Translations under genes and position numbers: made by a program | Origin: Maratus speciosus | Taxonomy: Eukaryota > Arthropoda > Arachnida > Araneae > Salticidae | Direction of reading: 5' to 3' | Length of the DNA: 64,000 nucleotides | NCBI GenBank assembly: GCA_963932465.1 | Contig: OZ010795.1 | Coordinates: forward strand, 476,708,806-476,772,805 | Shown: one piece after another, positions 36,550 to 48,345 of the stretch | Layout: every line of letters begins with the position of its first letter | Position numbering within the stretch: position 1 is the stretch's first letter | The notes under the pieces: generated by a model | Database searches by the model: none | Told to the model about the DNA's origin: nothing | The model's input: only the letters and a program-made list of their open reading frames with translations

Positions 36550-36845
36550 TTTTAGTTTAAATATTTTTGGATTTATTGGAACGTAATTATGCAGCTATTA
36601 CCACATAATTACATTAAAAATTCGAAGCAAAATAATAATTCCAGTTTTATGAATAGAGATATATTTGACAGACATTTGTTCTCGTTGCCACTCTTTCTCT
36701 CACCTTTTTTTTACGTTTAAATATTTTTGTGTTTGTTGAAACGTAGTTATGCAGCTGGTACTACACAATTACACAAAAAATTCAAAACAAAATAAGAATT
36801 CCAGTTTTGTGAATAGCGATATATTTGGTAGACATTTGGTTTCCT
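36550..36845. repeat. 160-bp tandem duplication
   Basis: Two direct copies start near 36550 and 36711. They share GTTTAAATATTTTTG, ATGCAGCT, ACATAATTACA/ACACAATTACA, ATTCCAGTTTT and GATATATTTG.AGACATTTG. They differ at many positions, so the duplication is old. Confidence 0.8.
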
Positions 36846-37493
36846 TAAAAGCAGTATATACAAGGTGTCCACGAAAATCCTGTCGGCTCCCTTAATTTCT
36901 AAATGACGACAACTATAGTTGTGAACAAAGTAGATTATAGAAATTATAAAAGATTATAGTAATTATAGAAAAGGGGCTACGAGGTACCGGATAAGACGGC
37001 TTACGGCGCCATCTAATGGAAAACTGTGGAGTGGCAAAAATAGCCACGCGATACGAAAAAAAAATCAATTAATAGAGCGTCCTCGATTTAGTATAAAATC
37101 AGGCGTTACATGTAAAAATAACTTTATTAGAAGACCTGACATTTTTTTTTTTTCAATATCCCCTCACCAACTTAAATACTGCAGTAATTACATGCTGTGG
37201 CATTATAAAGCATAAACACTAATAAAACTAACACGTGTAAGCAAGATACAGTTTATTTAAGTAAGCCCATCCAGGAAAATATGCTCAATATGTCCAGAAA
37301 CGGCAGCAAAGCATCATGTATTATGTACGTGTTCCGATGATGGGCAAATTGAGTATAGCTTGAATATAACTTGATTTTCTTATTAAAGTAAGCTTACCTT
37401 TCTTACATGTGTTTTATTAATAAATGTGCGTTTGCCTTATAATGCATATATTTATGCATAACATATGGTGTGTATAAATGTTGTAATTCATAT

Positions 37494-38160
37494 ACAGGGC
37501 TACACAAAACAATTCGCAATGGTCACTGGGTATGATTGCAACTTCCTTAAAAGAGATTTTTAAATGTGTTATGCATTTTTACGCGGAACTGCATTTGGTT
37601 TACTAAGAAATGTTTGTAAAACATAGATAAGAGGATATACAGGGTCACGCAAAGAATTGGATACATGGCCGTCTATAAAAGATAATTTCTGGAAATGTGA
37701 TTTCCGTAGTTTTAAGAGTGTTTTACTTTGAATTAAACTTTAGCTAAACAGTGGCATGTAATAAAGGTACTAGATTAACTACAAGACTGTACAAATGTAT
37801 ACAAGTATGTTTAGATCTATTAGTATAAATTTCTGAAAGATAAATTTCAACCTGCTATGAGTTTTCTTGCTAAACTAAAGATTCCCATTATATAGTACAT
37901 ATATCAACCTACAGATCAAATACAGGGCTGTTCAAAATAATTGGAATATATATTTGGCTATATACGGTAACTGCTGAAATCAGTTTTTCAAATGTTTCAT
38001 GCGTTTTCTAAAATGTTTACTTAGTTCTCTTATATACCTTATTTCTCTAAATAACGAAGTTTTGTTAAACTATTCAGGAAGTGTTGGAAAGTGTTTCATA
38101 ATGTATGATAAACGCATGATTTTTCTTACTTGTTTTCTCTTAGTAAAGTTATTTTTATAC
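37494..38160 (-). repeat. Module array, inverted arm
   Basis: ATACAGGGCTACACAAAA, ATACAGGGTCACGCAAAG and ATACAGGGCTGTTCAAAA mark module starts near 37493, 37635 and 37920. They are the inverted form of the TTTTGTGCGGCCCTGTAT junction at 42260. The arm ends with the complement of AAAATCATGCG...TTTCCAACAC, which opens the right arm at 41527. So 37.5-38.2 kb and 41.5-42.8 kb face each other, with the Tc1-bearing minisatellite between. Confidence 0.55.
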
Positions 38161-38933
38161 AGGGTGTTTCAGCACAAGCTTACAAAATTTCAGAGCGATA
38201 GAGAATACCTAGTCGAGGGTAAATCATATAGCAATGCATGGTCGGAAACGCTTTCCTGGGGCGGTAATGACGACACGAAGCACAAAAAAGAAAGGACACG
38301 AGTAGGGTGAGAAAACATGTTTATTATGCTTGGTACAGCAAAAAACTAAGAAATAAGAACAAAAAGAGAGATAACGATCGTCATCAAAGAGTGTTCGAAA
38401 TTACTACCACGGGCGGTGATATCTCCAACCCATTGAAGATGTAATGGTATCGAAAATACCGGGCGTGTCCAGGACTTCCTCAGCACTGTCTAGCATTGTC
38501 CCAGATTTTTTGCGATACTAAGAATAATAAACATGTTTTCTCGACCTGTTCGTGTCTTTCCTTTCTTGTGTTTTTTGTCGTCACTACCGCGCCAGGAAAG
38601 CGTTTCCGACCACGCATTGCTATGCGATTTGTCATTTTCTAGGTGTAGTCTAACTCTCTTGAAACTTTGTAATCGCTGTACTGAAAAATCCTGTGTAAAA
38701 GGCATAATTTCAAACTAAATAGGGATATTCTTGAAATTTGTAATTAACTATTTTCTCGTATCTTGTACCCTTTTCGAAATGTGGACGCAAATTAAAGAGT
38801 TCGCGTTATGTGGCGGTGTAAGTAGTTTTGACGCGTAGCGGATAGCCCCTTTACTATACCTAGACAGCATGTTCACGACCGTAGCTGTTGCCGTACTAAA
38901 GTTAGTTACAATGGATGTAACTTTAGTGGGCAC

Positions 38934-38940
<7 letters not shown>
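38161..38940. mobile_element. Short element with internal palindrome, ACAGGGTGTTTCAG type
   Basis: Segments 38175-38350 and 38495-38710 are inverted complements. They share GAAAACATGTTTATTAT, GGAAACGCTTTCCTGG and GCAATGCATGGTCGG. The outer ends TATACAGGGTGTTTCAG and the complement of CACTCTGTATA (38930) are weakly inverted. A (TA)n run follows at 38937-38976. Frames inside are read-through of the two arms. There is no transposase. Confidence 0.5.
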
Positions 38941-38982
<42 letters not shown>

Positions 38983-39546
38983 ATATTTGGAACGTAGAGT
39001 TTTTTAAAGTCCATTATGATAATACAATTATTATTAAGTTTATCATCTTTACATTTACTAATTACAGCATTTCTACTCAGAAGCGAAATTATTTAAAAAT
39101 CAACGCATTCGTGAAAATCAAAAATTTTCAATTTATTTTCTTTTTGAAAGCAAATGGTCAATATTAATGTTGTTAATTTATTACCTTTGTCTATTAACAT
39201 GTTTGTTAAAAGTCAAAATGTTTGCTTGAGAACTAATGGAATCAATATATAGCGTTTAGAAACTGTATTAATATACCACAAAAACCACTCGGAATCGTTA
39301 CCAAAAAATTAGTAGCAGAATCAAATAGGCTGCTATAAGTAGCGAAGTCTTTGGCAGTTTCTTCAGTTTTTAACTCCTGTCACGCTGCTAATATAAAGTA
39401 GCGACGTCTTTGGCAATTTCTTCAGTTTTTAACTCCTGTCACGCTGCTAATATGAAGTAGTTTATGGCAATTTCTTCAGTTTGTAACTCCTGTCACGCTG
39501 GTAATATGAAGTAGCGAAGTCTTTGGCAATTTCTTCAGTTTTTACA

Positions 39547-41144
39547 GTGGCGGTCAAAAGTTTCCGGCCAGTTAGTTTTTTTTATTTGTTTGACAGAACG
39601 TTTTAGCGAAGAAGAAGTTCAATTGCTCCAAAAGTTAGAAATAAGCAAATTACCTCTGACCACGTGATCATTTTGATTGGTTACTTAAGATGCGTGATGC
39701 AAAGGGGAGGAATTCAAAATTCGTGCGTGCAAAAGTTTCCGGCCAGTCGTCATTCATTAGTTTTGCTATCGCTAAAGTGTTTCTTTGGCCATGTTTGTTA
39801 ATTAATCAAGGTGAATAATGTATTTGAAATTCAAAAATGAAAAGTTTAACAATTTATTGTTCTTAAATGAGTGATTTGTTTGTCGGTAAAGGGGAAATCC
39901 TCTCGTGAGATTGCGGCAAAGTTGTCGATCGGAAAATTTGCTGTAAACGATATTTTAAAAAATATATAAAGATGGTCATGGCCTTCGGAACTTGCCACGG
40001 TCCAGGGGACTCCGGAAAACGACTATTCTTGTGGACAGAATTATCAGATGAAAAGCAGTTGATGACCGCGTAAAAATGCCTCTGCAATTCCACGCCATTT
40101 ATGGTGTTAAAAGCGATTCACGGTGTTATGGTTATTGCTGAAACAAGTCTATCTACAGTGTCCAGACGCTTATGTGACATAGAACTTTATAGAACAGTCG
40201 GTGTTAAAAAACCTCTCATAAGTAAAAAAATTCAGAGGGCCCGAATGGCGTTTGCCAAGGAATACAAAGACTGGACAAATGAAAACTGGAAAAAAGTACT
40301 ATTTTCAGATGATTCAACGTTCAATCTTTTTGTGAGTGATAAAAAACATTACAACCGAAGACCTAAAAACAAAATATAAGGTTCTAGATATATTATTCCT
40401 ACAATGAAGCACGGCGGAGGACGCGTTATGCTGTGGGGTGCATTTTCTGGAAAATGCGCCTGTCCGTTATTTGAAATCCGCGGCAAGATTAATAGTGCAA
40501 TGCGTAAGGATATCTTGCAAGATCATTTGCTGCCTTGCTGAGGAAAAATTGTGATCGCAACTATTTGTGTCATCATGATAACGACCAAAAGCATACATGC
40601 AAGCTCGTCAAGCAGTGGATTTCGCACAAAAAAAACTTCGCTTTTGAAATGAACAGCCCAATCATCCGATCTGAATATAATAAAAAACCTTTGAAACTAA
40701 CTTAAAAACGTGTGTGGAATTATAAATATTCCAATTCAGCAGCATTTTCACAAAAATAGCCAGAACCGTGGACAAAATTTAACATTGATGATCTAAAACC
40801 GTTCATTAAATCAATGCCACGTTGCTGCGCCGGAGTACATATTGCTAAATGTATGAATACAAAATACTAATTGTAAATGTTGTTGTTCGCTGTTATTTTC
40901 TTTTATGACACCATTTTTTTTCAAACTTGCCAAGGCGGCCGGAAACTTTTGAGAACATGCGTTTTCTTTTGCAATTAATTTTGCCAATTAAATTTATTAA
41001 TATTTAATTTTTATTCCATAAATAAGTTCTTAACTGTCATGTCAATAAAGTGCATAAGTATCCCTTTGAGATTCCTCTTCATATGGGTATACTTACAAAT
41101 TAACCAAAAATTGTATGCTGGCCGGAAACTTTTGACCGCCACTG
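39547..41144 (+). mobile_element. Tc1-type transposon with IR/DR ends
   Basis: The terminal inverted repeats match perfectly over 27 bp, starting CAGTGGCGGTCAAAAG. A TA target duplication flanks both ends (39545-39546, 41145-41146). A second AAAAGTTTCCGGCC copy lies about 180 bp inside the left end (near 39729) and about 200 bp inside the right end (near 40930, inverted). Two binding sites per end are typical of the IR/DR subgroup of Tc1 elements. The length is normal for the family. Confidence 0.95.
39846..40870 (+). pseudogene. Tc1 transposase, inactivated
   Basis: Reading frame changes are needed near 39960 and 40090, and several stops are present. The N-terminal part resembles the paired helix-turn-helix (GEILSREIAAKLSIGK). 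The frame at 40101-40379 holds SRRLCDIELY, then VLFSDDSTFNLF with the first catalytic Asp, and then HGGGRVMLWGAFS after a stop. In other frames HHDNDQKHTCKLVKQWIS keeps the second catalytic Asp. The third catalytic position lies in SSDLNIIKNL, where the usual PIENLW has become IIKNL and the preceding Trp is a stop. The enzyme would cut and paste the element. This copy cannot. Confidence 0.9.
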
Positions 41145-41357
41145 TAACTCCTGTCATGCTGCTAATATGAAGTAGCGAAGTCTTTGGCAATTTCTTTAGT
41201 TTTTAACTCCTGTCACGCTGCTAATATCAAAGTATCTTTTTTAATAAATTTCAAAACTTTATTTGATTTTATACTAGATCATTTCTACGTAAAGTGATTT
41301 TTAGTGTTGCTATTTGGCTATCCAAAAAAGAACTATTGAATGCAAAAAAATGTATTA

Positions 41358-41360
<3 letters not shown>

Positions 41361-41391
<31 letters not shown>
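41361..41391. repeat. Poly-A tract, 31 bases
   Basis: An uninterrupted A run lies between the minisatellite flank and the right module arm. It could be a tail relic, but no retroelement was recognised beside it. Confidence 0.85.
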
Positions 41392-41394
<3 letters not shown>

Positions 41395-41526
41395 GTATCG
41401 AACTATATTCTCTAACTCGGGAGGCTCTGGTTGATCCCTTTTTATTTATAAGAAAAAAAATTAAAATAAGAATTCTAAAATATTACAAATTATGGGATGT
41501 AAAATAAAAAAATAATAACAAGAACG

Positions 41527-42755
41527 AAAAATCATGCGTGCAGCATAGATTATGAAATGCTTTCCAACACACTCAGAATAGTATAGCTAAACTTCACAGT
41601 CTACTAAGGTGAAAAATGACGTTTTAGGCTGTTCTTAACTGCTGTGCTCAACAAGCGCAAAATGTTTTGACACATTTACAAATTCATTTTTTAACGGAAA
41701 GATATAAAATTGGAAAGCCTGACCGTGGAAGCGATTTTGAGTCGAATTGTTTTTTCCATTTTTTGATCAATCAATTATCTACTGAGTTACAAGCGATTTT
41801 GATCAATTGACACGGCATCTTTCTCCTCTTACTGACTGGATTTCTTCTTTCGTTCGGAAGTTCGGTTCAAAATGCCAACTTCGACAGTATTTTCTGAAAT
41901 ATCTATGGCGTTTACAAGAAAACGGAAAAACAATTCGATGACATAGTTTCTGAATAACAACACCTTCTAGTTTCATGCGTTTCCGAACAAAAATGAATTC
42001 AAACTTATGTCAGAAAGTTGACCCTTTGGATTGGAGAACAGCCGTAAATAAACAATTTGGAAAACGCGTATAGCGTTTGAAAACCCGATTTCTGCTATTA
42101 CCATGAATAGTCGTTAAAATATACGATTTTATTTGCAGCTCTGTATATGATACACAGGTATGTATGCATACTACATAGTATACTAAAATGTAGTTCAATT
42201 AAACGCAGTTGAAAATTTCCGCTCAGTAATTTCCGCCTATAATCGGATGTGGTTGAGAACTTTTGTGCGGCCCTGTATATGATCTATAGAATTTATATAC
42301 ACCAAGTTATATTTAAAAAATAGATCAGTTTAAAAATTCCAGCCATTATTGTTCATAAGATTCAATAGTTCAATTATTGCTCATTTTCTTCTATACCCAA
42401 ATTCTTTTGTATGGTCCCTGTAAATAAACGATAAGTTCTATGCACACTATATTCTATATATAATAGTAAAAGCCTTTTAGTACATCTCAGTGATGAATAT
42501 CAATTTCAATATGTTTAAAATACTGTAGTATCATTAAAATACATGGCGAACGATTTTTTCCCGATAGACCCCTTATTTTGAGTGACCCTGTAAATGAACC
42601 GAAAATGCTACACATTTCATTTGCAATACCAAACATGCCATAGTAAACACCAATAACATATATCCGTTTCATAGCAATCGGACTATATTTACACGAGTTT
42701 GAGCATGAACAGACAAACCGAATTCGTAAACAATTTTCAATTATGTTGAAAATTG
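41527..42755 (+). repeat. Module array, right arm
   Basis: The arm starts at AACGAAAAATCATGCG and proceeds through a block shared with the 4.3-kb family (GTTCAAAATGCC... at 41867). Modules opened by CTGTATATGATAC (42147), CCCTGTATATGATCTATAG (42273), CCCTGTAAATAAACG (42417) and CCCTGTAAATGAACCG (42584) follow. It ends with GAACAGACAAACCGAATTC and a CAATTTTCA/TTGAAAATTG hairpin. The same order recurs at 55440-56300 and 62500-63283. There is no coding sequence. Confidence 0.65.
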
Positions 42756-43266
42756 ATAATAAAATGACTTGCAGAGCTAACACTGAGATCAGTGATGTTG
42801 AGGAATATTTTCAAAGTGAAAATTTAAATTTCCATAATTTCTATTGCACAGCGTTCGGTTTTTACTCACATTTTGTTTAGCTGATAAAAAATGTTTTAAT
42901 GGATTATAATTTAAATTGAACCCGAACTCCATGCAAACATGCAAACATTTATAAAACAAACCTATTAATATTTTTGTTTTCAGTGTTATTAATGAAGTTG
43001 GAAGATTTTAATTAAAATTTAAATCTCAAATCAATTTTCTCTATCTTTTGGTTTTTAATTGAAAATATCTCCGGTTGCAGTGATATAGCTGTTTTTCTGT
43101 CATTAAATTATAAATTCATAGCAATCTATGAATTCGGGTTTCACGAATAGAAATAGTAGAGGTTCGCTGTAACATGCATATTATATTCATAATATCTATG
43201 TTCCTGATAAAACTTTAGTTTTTATTTTTAAAATTACAATGACAAGTGTACTTTAAACATATGTTT
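42756..43266. other. AT-rich DNA without recognisable gene
   Basis: No frame or repeat was assigned. Confidence 0.5.
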
Positions 43267-44089
43267 TTAATATTTAGATAAAAATATACTGGTGAATTTT
43301 AAGTCATGTAGCCCCTTAGATGGTATATACAGTGTATTATCGGAATCAGTGCTTAAGGGGGCACAGAATCTTTAAATTAAAAAAAAAACTATTTTCCGTT
43401 TATGTTTTACACTGAATGTTTAAAAATTTCTCAACAATATGCAAAAAACCCCATTTAAAAATCTCATTATTTCTTGAGTTATAATCATTTATAGACGGTG
43501 AATACAATTGAAGATCAGTAAATATTAGAAATTTAAAACGCTTTTTCTCAGAGAAGTAAATTTGGAGTTTGCGCGCAACGTTACTTTCAAACAATATAAG
43601 CTACAGCTTTAAAAAATTAACCAAATATGCTTTTCTTTATAGTCTTCATACTAAAAACAAAATTCAAATAAAAATAATATTTAGATATTTAATATTTAGA
43701 TAAAGATATACTGGTGAATTTGAAGTTATGTAGCCCCTTTGATGTTATATGCAGTGTATTATTCGAATCAGTGTTTAAGGGGCGCAGAACCTTTAAATTT
43801 TCAAAAAATCACTTTTCGGTTTATGTTTTATACTGAATGTTTACAAATTTCTCAACAATATGCAAAAAACCTCATTTAAAAATCTGCATTATTTGTTGAG
43901 TTATAATCATTTATAGACGGTAAATACAATTGAAGATCAGAGGATATTAGAAATTTAAAACGCTTTTTCTCAGAGAAGTAAATTTGGAGTTTGCGCGCAT
44001 CTTTACTTTCAGACTATATAAGCTACAACTTTAAACAATTAACCAAATATGCGTTTCTTTATAGTCTTCATGTTAAAAGCAAAAAAATT
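43267..44089. repeat. 421-bp tandem duplication
   Basis: Copies at 43267-43666 and 43688-44089 share long identical stretches, including ATGTAGCCCCTT, TTTCTCAACAATATGCAAAA, ATCATTTATAGACGG and GTAAATTTGGAGTTTGCGCG. Divergence is low, so the duplication is fairly recent. The block precedes the 147-bp array and may be the head of the same element. Confidence 0.85.
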
Positions 44090-44769
44090 CATTCATTTTA
44101 GCTATATTTTTTTTTCACTTAAAAAACTTGATAAATTTTGAAATTTTGAAATTTTTCATATGTTGTGCAAAAATTAAATTTAAACAAGATTTTTTGTGTA
44201 TATTTTGGTTTTAATTTGGAAGTCGGTGTGTTATGATTCAATTTTGTTTAAAAATTGTTTTCTATATGCATAATCTACAGTTTTACCATCCGCGCAGCTA
44301 TTAATGATATTAAATACAGCATTAGTGAGATGAATTTTTAAATTAAGAATCTAAATGTTAATTTTGCATATACAACATTTATTTTTCTGAATAATGCATT
44401 TAAGAATATATACTTCAAGCATAAAGAAAACAAGTGGGTAAGTGTGATCACAGATCGCACAGAGGGTTTCGTTTAATATTTCTTTCAAAACACTTTATCC
44501 TTTTGAAAAATCTGTTAGTTCCACATTTTGCAACCAGGGGCGCACTCTATTTTAAACATACCTCTATCCGAAAGAAACTCCATTTTACATACTATCCGTA
44601 GATATATTAGTCGAGGGGGATTGTACCCATAGCACCCGAGATAAGTAGGCGCCCCTGGCGGTAAAAAGAGGAACTAAAATATGTAAGGCTATGGTGCATA
44701 ATATGAAAGAATGGCCAAAGGGGTGTTGGCAAAAGTTGGAAAGGTGCTCCCCGGTGAAAAGGGCGGAGG
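44090..44769. other. AT-rich DNA before the satellite array
   Basis: 44520-44760 is less AT-rich but was not assigned. No gene was seen. Confidence 0.5.
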
Positions 44770-46815
44770 TTAGAAAAATTGCTTAAAATACACAAGTTAG
44801 AAGCCCGGAGGAGTAAATAATATAAGACCTTTTGAAAAGTTTATGATTTGTCGTGCGGTCTGGGGTATTCAGCTATACGTATGCAAAAATTCATGTCTCT
44901 AACTTAATGAGGGGCTCTCTTAGAAAGAATTGCTTAAAATACATATGGTAGCTCAAACGGTTAAACGTAAGACTTTTTCAAGATTTTATGATTTGTCGCC
45001 TGGCCTCAGATGTTCTGCTATAAGTATGCAAAATTTCAAATCTCCAATTTAATAGAGGGCTCAGTTAGAAAGAATTGCTTAAAATACGCATGTGGGAGCC
45101 CAAAGGGTTAAATGCACGACTTTTTCAAAATTTTGTGATTTGTCGCATGATGGTGTTCAGCTATAAGTATGCAAAATTTCACGCCTCCAACCTAATTAGG
45201 GGCTCAATTAGAAAGAATTGTTTAAAATACGCATGTGGGAGCTCAAAGGGTTAAAAGTACGACTTTTTCAAAATTGTATGGTTTGTAATTTGATGTGAGG
45301 TGTTCAACTATAAATATGCAAAATTTTACGCCTCCAACCTAAATAGGACCTCACTTAGAAAGAATTGTTTAAAATACACATGGGGGAGCCCAAAGGGTTA
45401 AATGTATGACTTTTTCAAAATTTTATGATTTGTCGTTTGATGTGATGTGTCCAGCTATAAGTATGCAAAATTTCACGCCCCCAACCTAATTAGGGCTCAC
45501 TTAGAAAGAATTGCTTAAAATACATATGTGTTAGCTCAAAGGGTTAAACGTAAGACTTTTTTAAGATTTTATGATTTGTCGCCTGGCCTCAGGTGTTCTG
45601 TTATAAGTATGCAAAATTTCAAATCTCAAATTTAATAAGGGGCTCAGTTAGAAAGAATTGCTTAAAATACGCATGTGGGAGCCCAAAGGGTTAAATGTAC
45701 GACTTTTAGAAAAATGTGAAAAATGTATGATTTGTCGTTCGATGTGAGTTGTTCAGCTATGAGTATGCAAAATTTCACGCCTCTAGCCTAATTAGGGGCT
45801 CACTTTGAAAGAATTGTTTAAAATACACATGGGGGAGCCCAAAGGGTTAAATGTACGACTTTTTCAAAATTTTATAATTTGTCGTTTGATGTGATGTGTT
45901 CAGCTATAAGTATGCAAAATTTCACGCCTCCAACCTAATTAGGGGCTCACTTAGAAAGAATTGCTTAAAATACATATGTGTTAGGTCAAAGGGTTAAACG
46001 TAAGACTTTTTCAAGATTTTATGATTTGTCGCCTGACCTCAGGGGTTCTGTTATAAGTATGCAAAATTTCAAATCTCCAATTTAATAAGGGGCTCAGTTG
46101 GAAAGAATTGCTTAAAATACGCATGTGAGAGCCAAAAGGGTTAAATGTAAGACTTTTTCAAAATTTTATGATTTGTCGCATGATGGTGTTCAGCTATAAG
46201 TATGCAAAATTTCATGCCTTCAATTTAATTAGGTGCTCACTTAGAAAGGATTGCTTAAAATACACATGTGAGACCCCAAAGGGTTAAATTTACAACTTTT
46301 TCAAAATTTTATCATTTATCGTTTGATGTGAGGTGATCAGCTATAAGTATGCAAAATTTCACTCATCCGACCTTATCAGGGGCTCACTTAGAAAGCATTG
46401 TTTAAAATACAAATGTGGGAGCCCAAAGGATTAAATGTACGACTTTTTGAAAATTTTATAGTTTGTCGTTTTATGTGAGGTGTTCAGCTATAAGTATGTA
46501 AAATTTCACGCTTCCAACCTAATTAGGGGTTCACTTAGAAAGGATAGTTTAAAATACACACGTGAGACCCCAAAGGGTTAAATTTACAACTTTTTCTATA
46601 CTTTATGATTTATCGTTTGATGTGAGGTGTTCAGCTATAAGTATGCAAAATTTCACGCCTCCAACCTAATTAGAGTCTCACATAGAAAGAATTGTTCAAA
46701 ATACACATGTAGGAGCCCAAAAGGTTAAATGTACAACTTTTTCAAAATTTTATGATTTATCGTTTGATCTGAGATGTCCAGCTATAAGTATGCAAAATTT
46801 CAAGTCTCCAATATA
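44770..46815 (+). repeat. Satellite-like array, 14 units of about 147 bp
   Basis: Each unit begins TTAGAAAGAATTGCTTAAAA. It runs through CAAAGGGTTAAA, GACTTTTTCAAAATTTTATG, ATTTGTCG, CAGCTATAAGTATGCAAAAT and AATTAGGGGCTCAC. Unit starts lie near 44770, 44930, 45065, 45208, 45355, 45501, 45648, 45803, 45951, 46098, 46241, 46388, 46535 and 46682. Two unit types exist. The second type, with TGTTAGCTC, AAACGTAAGAC, GCCTGGCCTCAGG and CTGTTATAAG, is seen at 44930, 45501 and 45951. The first unit is the most diverged. Confidence 0.9.
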
Positions 46816-46905
46816 TATAGTTTCTGAGAACGGGCTCTGTGACAGACAGACAGACGGAGGAGCGAGACGAATAGGGTTTCGTCAGATGAACGAAACCCTA
46901 AAAAA
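46816..46905 (+). mobile_element. GACA tract and terminal hairpin closing the array
   Basis: The array runs into GTTTCTGAGAACGGGCTCTG, then a GACAGACAGACAGACGGAGG tract, and then the perfect 10-bp stem AGGGTTTCGT/ACGAAACCCT with a 7-base loop (46873-46899), followed by an A run. A tandem array, a tetranucleotide tract and a 3' hairpin in this order are described for Helentron-derived non-autonomous (HINE) elements. No helicase is present, so the link is by architecture only. Confidence 0.5.
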
Positions 46906-47024
46906 ATAGGTTTTAATTGTATATTATTTGTGTTTTTGTACTTTGAAAAGGGCGATGTTTTTTATCGACAAATTCAAAGGTCCTATGCCCACTTAAAGAC
47001 CACAGAGAAAAAAAAAACAATCTT

Positions 47025-47810
47025 AAAAAATCCCTGCCGGCTCGGGCCTACAGGCGGAGGTAGATTTCGACGTTAAGTACTAAATTCACCAACAAAACTT
47101 AAATCAAGATTAAAGATAAACCCAGTTCCTTCGCTAAGAATGAGCTCTAGGGAGCTAAACATTTTGTGAAAATTCTAATATACACACACGCATGTATATG
47201 GAATAGGTTTAAAAATGGCTAAATCAAATTCAGAGAACCTCAAAGTGTTAAAATATGTTAATATTTCCATACTCGGGTTTTTATCATATTTTAATACGTT
47301 TCTTTAAACTCAATGACGTTACATATTCACCTGCTGTGGTCCATTATATTTTCAATATGACGCAATATTGTTTTTTTTTTTTAATTCGTCAAACTATTTA
47401 TTTCATTTTGAATTTTCATGCAGAAATCTTGCTCTAGAAAACTTATGACGTAATATTCAATTTGTTTTCAATTTGTCAAACTGTTTATCTAATTTAATTT
47501 TTCACGTGAAAACACTGCATTAGAAAAGCAATTGTTGTGGTGAGAATTTTATTGCTTTTTTTTAATTGTTGGCAACAGCTATAACGAAAAATATTTATTT
47601 TTTCCTGCCATTGTTGTGTAAAAGCTGGTTTTATCAGAATTATGTTAAGACGGTATTCAAAATTTTAAACCTTCCCCATTCCCATTCCCTTGGACGGATT
47701 TTGCTCATTTTCAATCCCCGCCGAGAAATTAGCTATCTTAAAGTTGTTGGCGAGTTTGAAGACATTCCGTGCATAATTGCGACTTTTATCGTGCGGACAA
47801 AATTTAGTAC

Positions 47811-47855
<45 letters not shown>

Positions 47856-47980
47856 TTTTAGGTGGGGGTGGTTTTGGGTTCCTGGGGTCATATAATGAAA
47901 AGTTATGAAGGAATTTTTCAAAAGTCGCACCATGGTAACGACTGCAATAGGTAGTATTTCTTACGAAATCTACCTAAAAG
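47025..47980 (+). mobile_element. Modular repeat family, internally deleted copy
   Basis: It has the same start (AAAATCCCTGCCGG) and the same end (TACGAAATCTACCTAAAA) as the copy at 4331. About 1.5 kb of the middle is missing and replaced by AT-rich DNA. The ACATACATACATATATATA microsatellite sits at the family position. Confidence 0.6.
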
Positions 47981-48189
47981 TAAATCGATAAGAAATATTT
48001 CATTGTTTTATTGTCTTCAGATCCTAAGATAAAATAATGCTACAAATACTCACGCATTAGCGTTTCGATATCATAGATGGCAGAAAAAAGAAATTTTCTG
48101 AAATTGATCCTTTAAGGCATTAGTAAATTTGGTTTACAAATACGGATTTAAAATTACAAACCCCTTTAAAAAATCAATTTAATTAACAC

Positions 48190-48345
48190 TAACTTAGAAA
48201 GAATTGCTTAAAATACATATGTGTTAGCTCAAAGGGTTAAACGTAAGACTTTTTCAAGATTTTATGATTTGTCGCCTGGCCTCAGGTGTTCTGTTATAAG
48301 TATGCAAAATTTCAAATCTCCAATTTAATAAGTGGCTCAGTTTTC
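48190..48345 (+). repeat. Orphan unit of the 147-bp satellite
   Basis: A single second-type unit (CTTAGAAAGAATTG ... GCCTGGCCTCAGG ... CTCCAATTTAATAAG) is almost identical to the units at 45501 and 45951. It lies 1.4 kb beyond the end of the array and abuts the 105-bp repeat that follows. Confidence 0.85.

Larger units (their letters stand above)
39339..41229. repeat. 59-bp minisatellite split by a Tc1 element
   Basis: Units begin GTAGCGAAGTCTTTGGCAAT and end TCACGCTGCTAATAT. Three units and part of a fourth precede the Tc1 element. The rest of the fourth and one more unit follow it. Restoring the array needs only removal of the element and one TA copy. Confidence 0.9.

Noticed and set aside
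44770..46815. CRISPR-like array
   Set aside because: Units are long (about 147 bp) and contiguous without unique spacers, in eukaryotic DNA. It is a satellite-like array.
46873..46905. Canonical Helitron 3' end
   Set aside because: The hairpin is present, but the CTAA lies at its base and not about ten bases beyond it. Only a looser Helentron/HINE analogy is kept.
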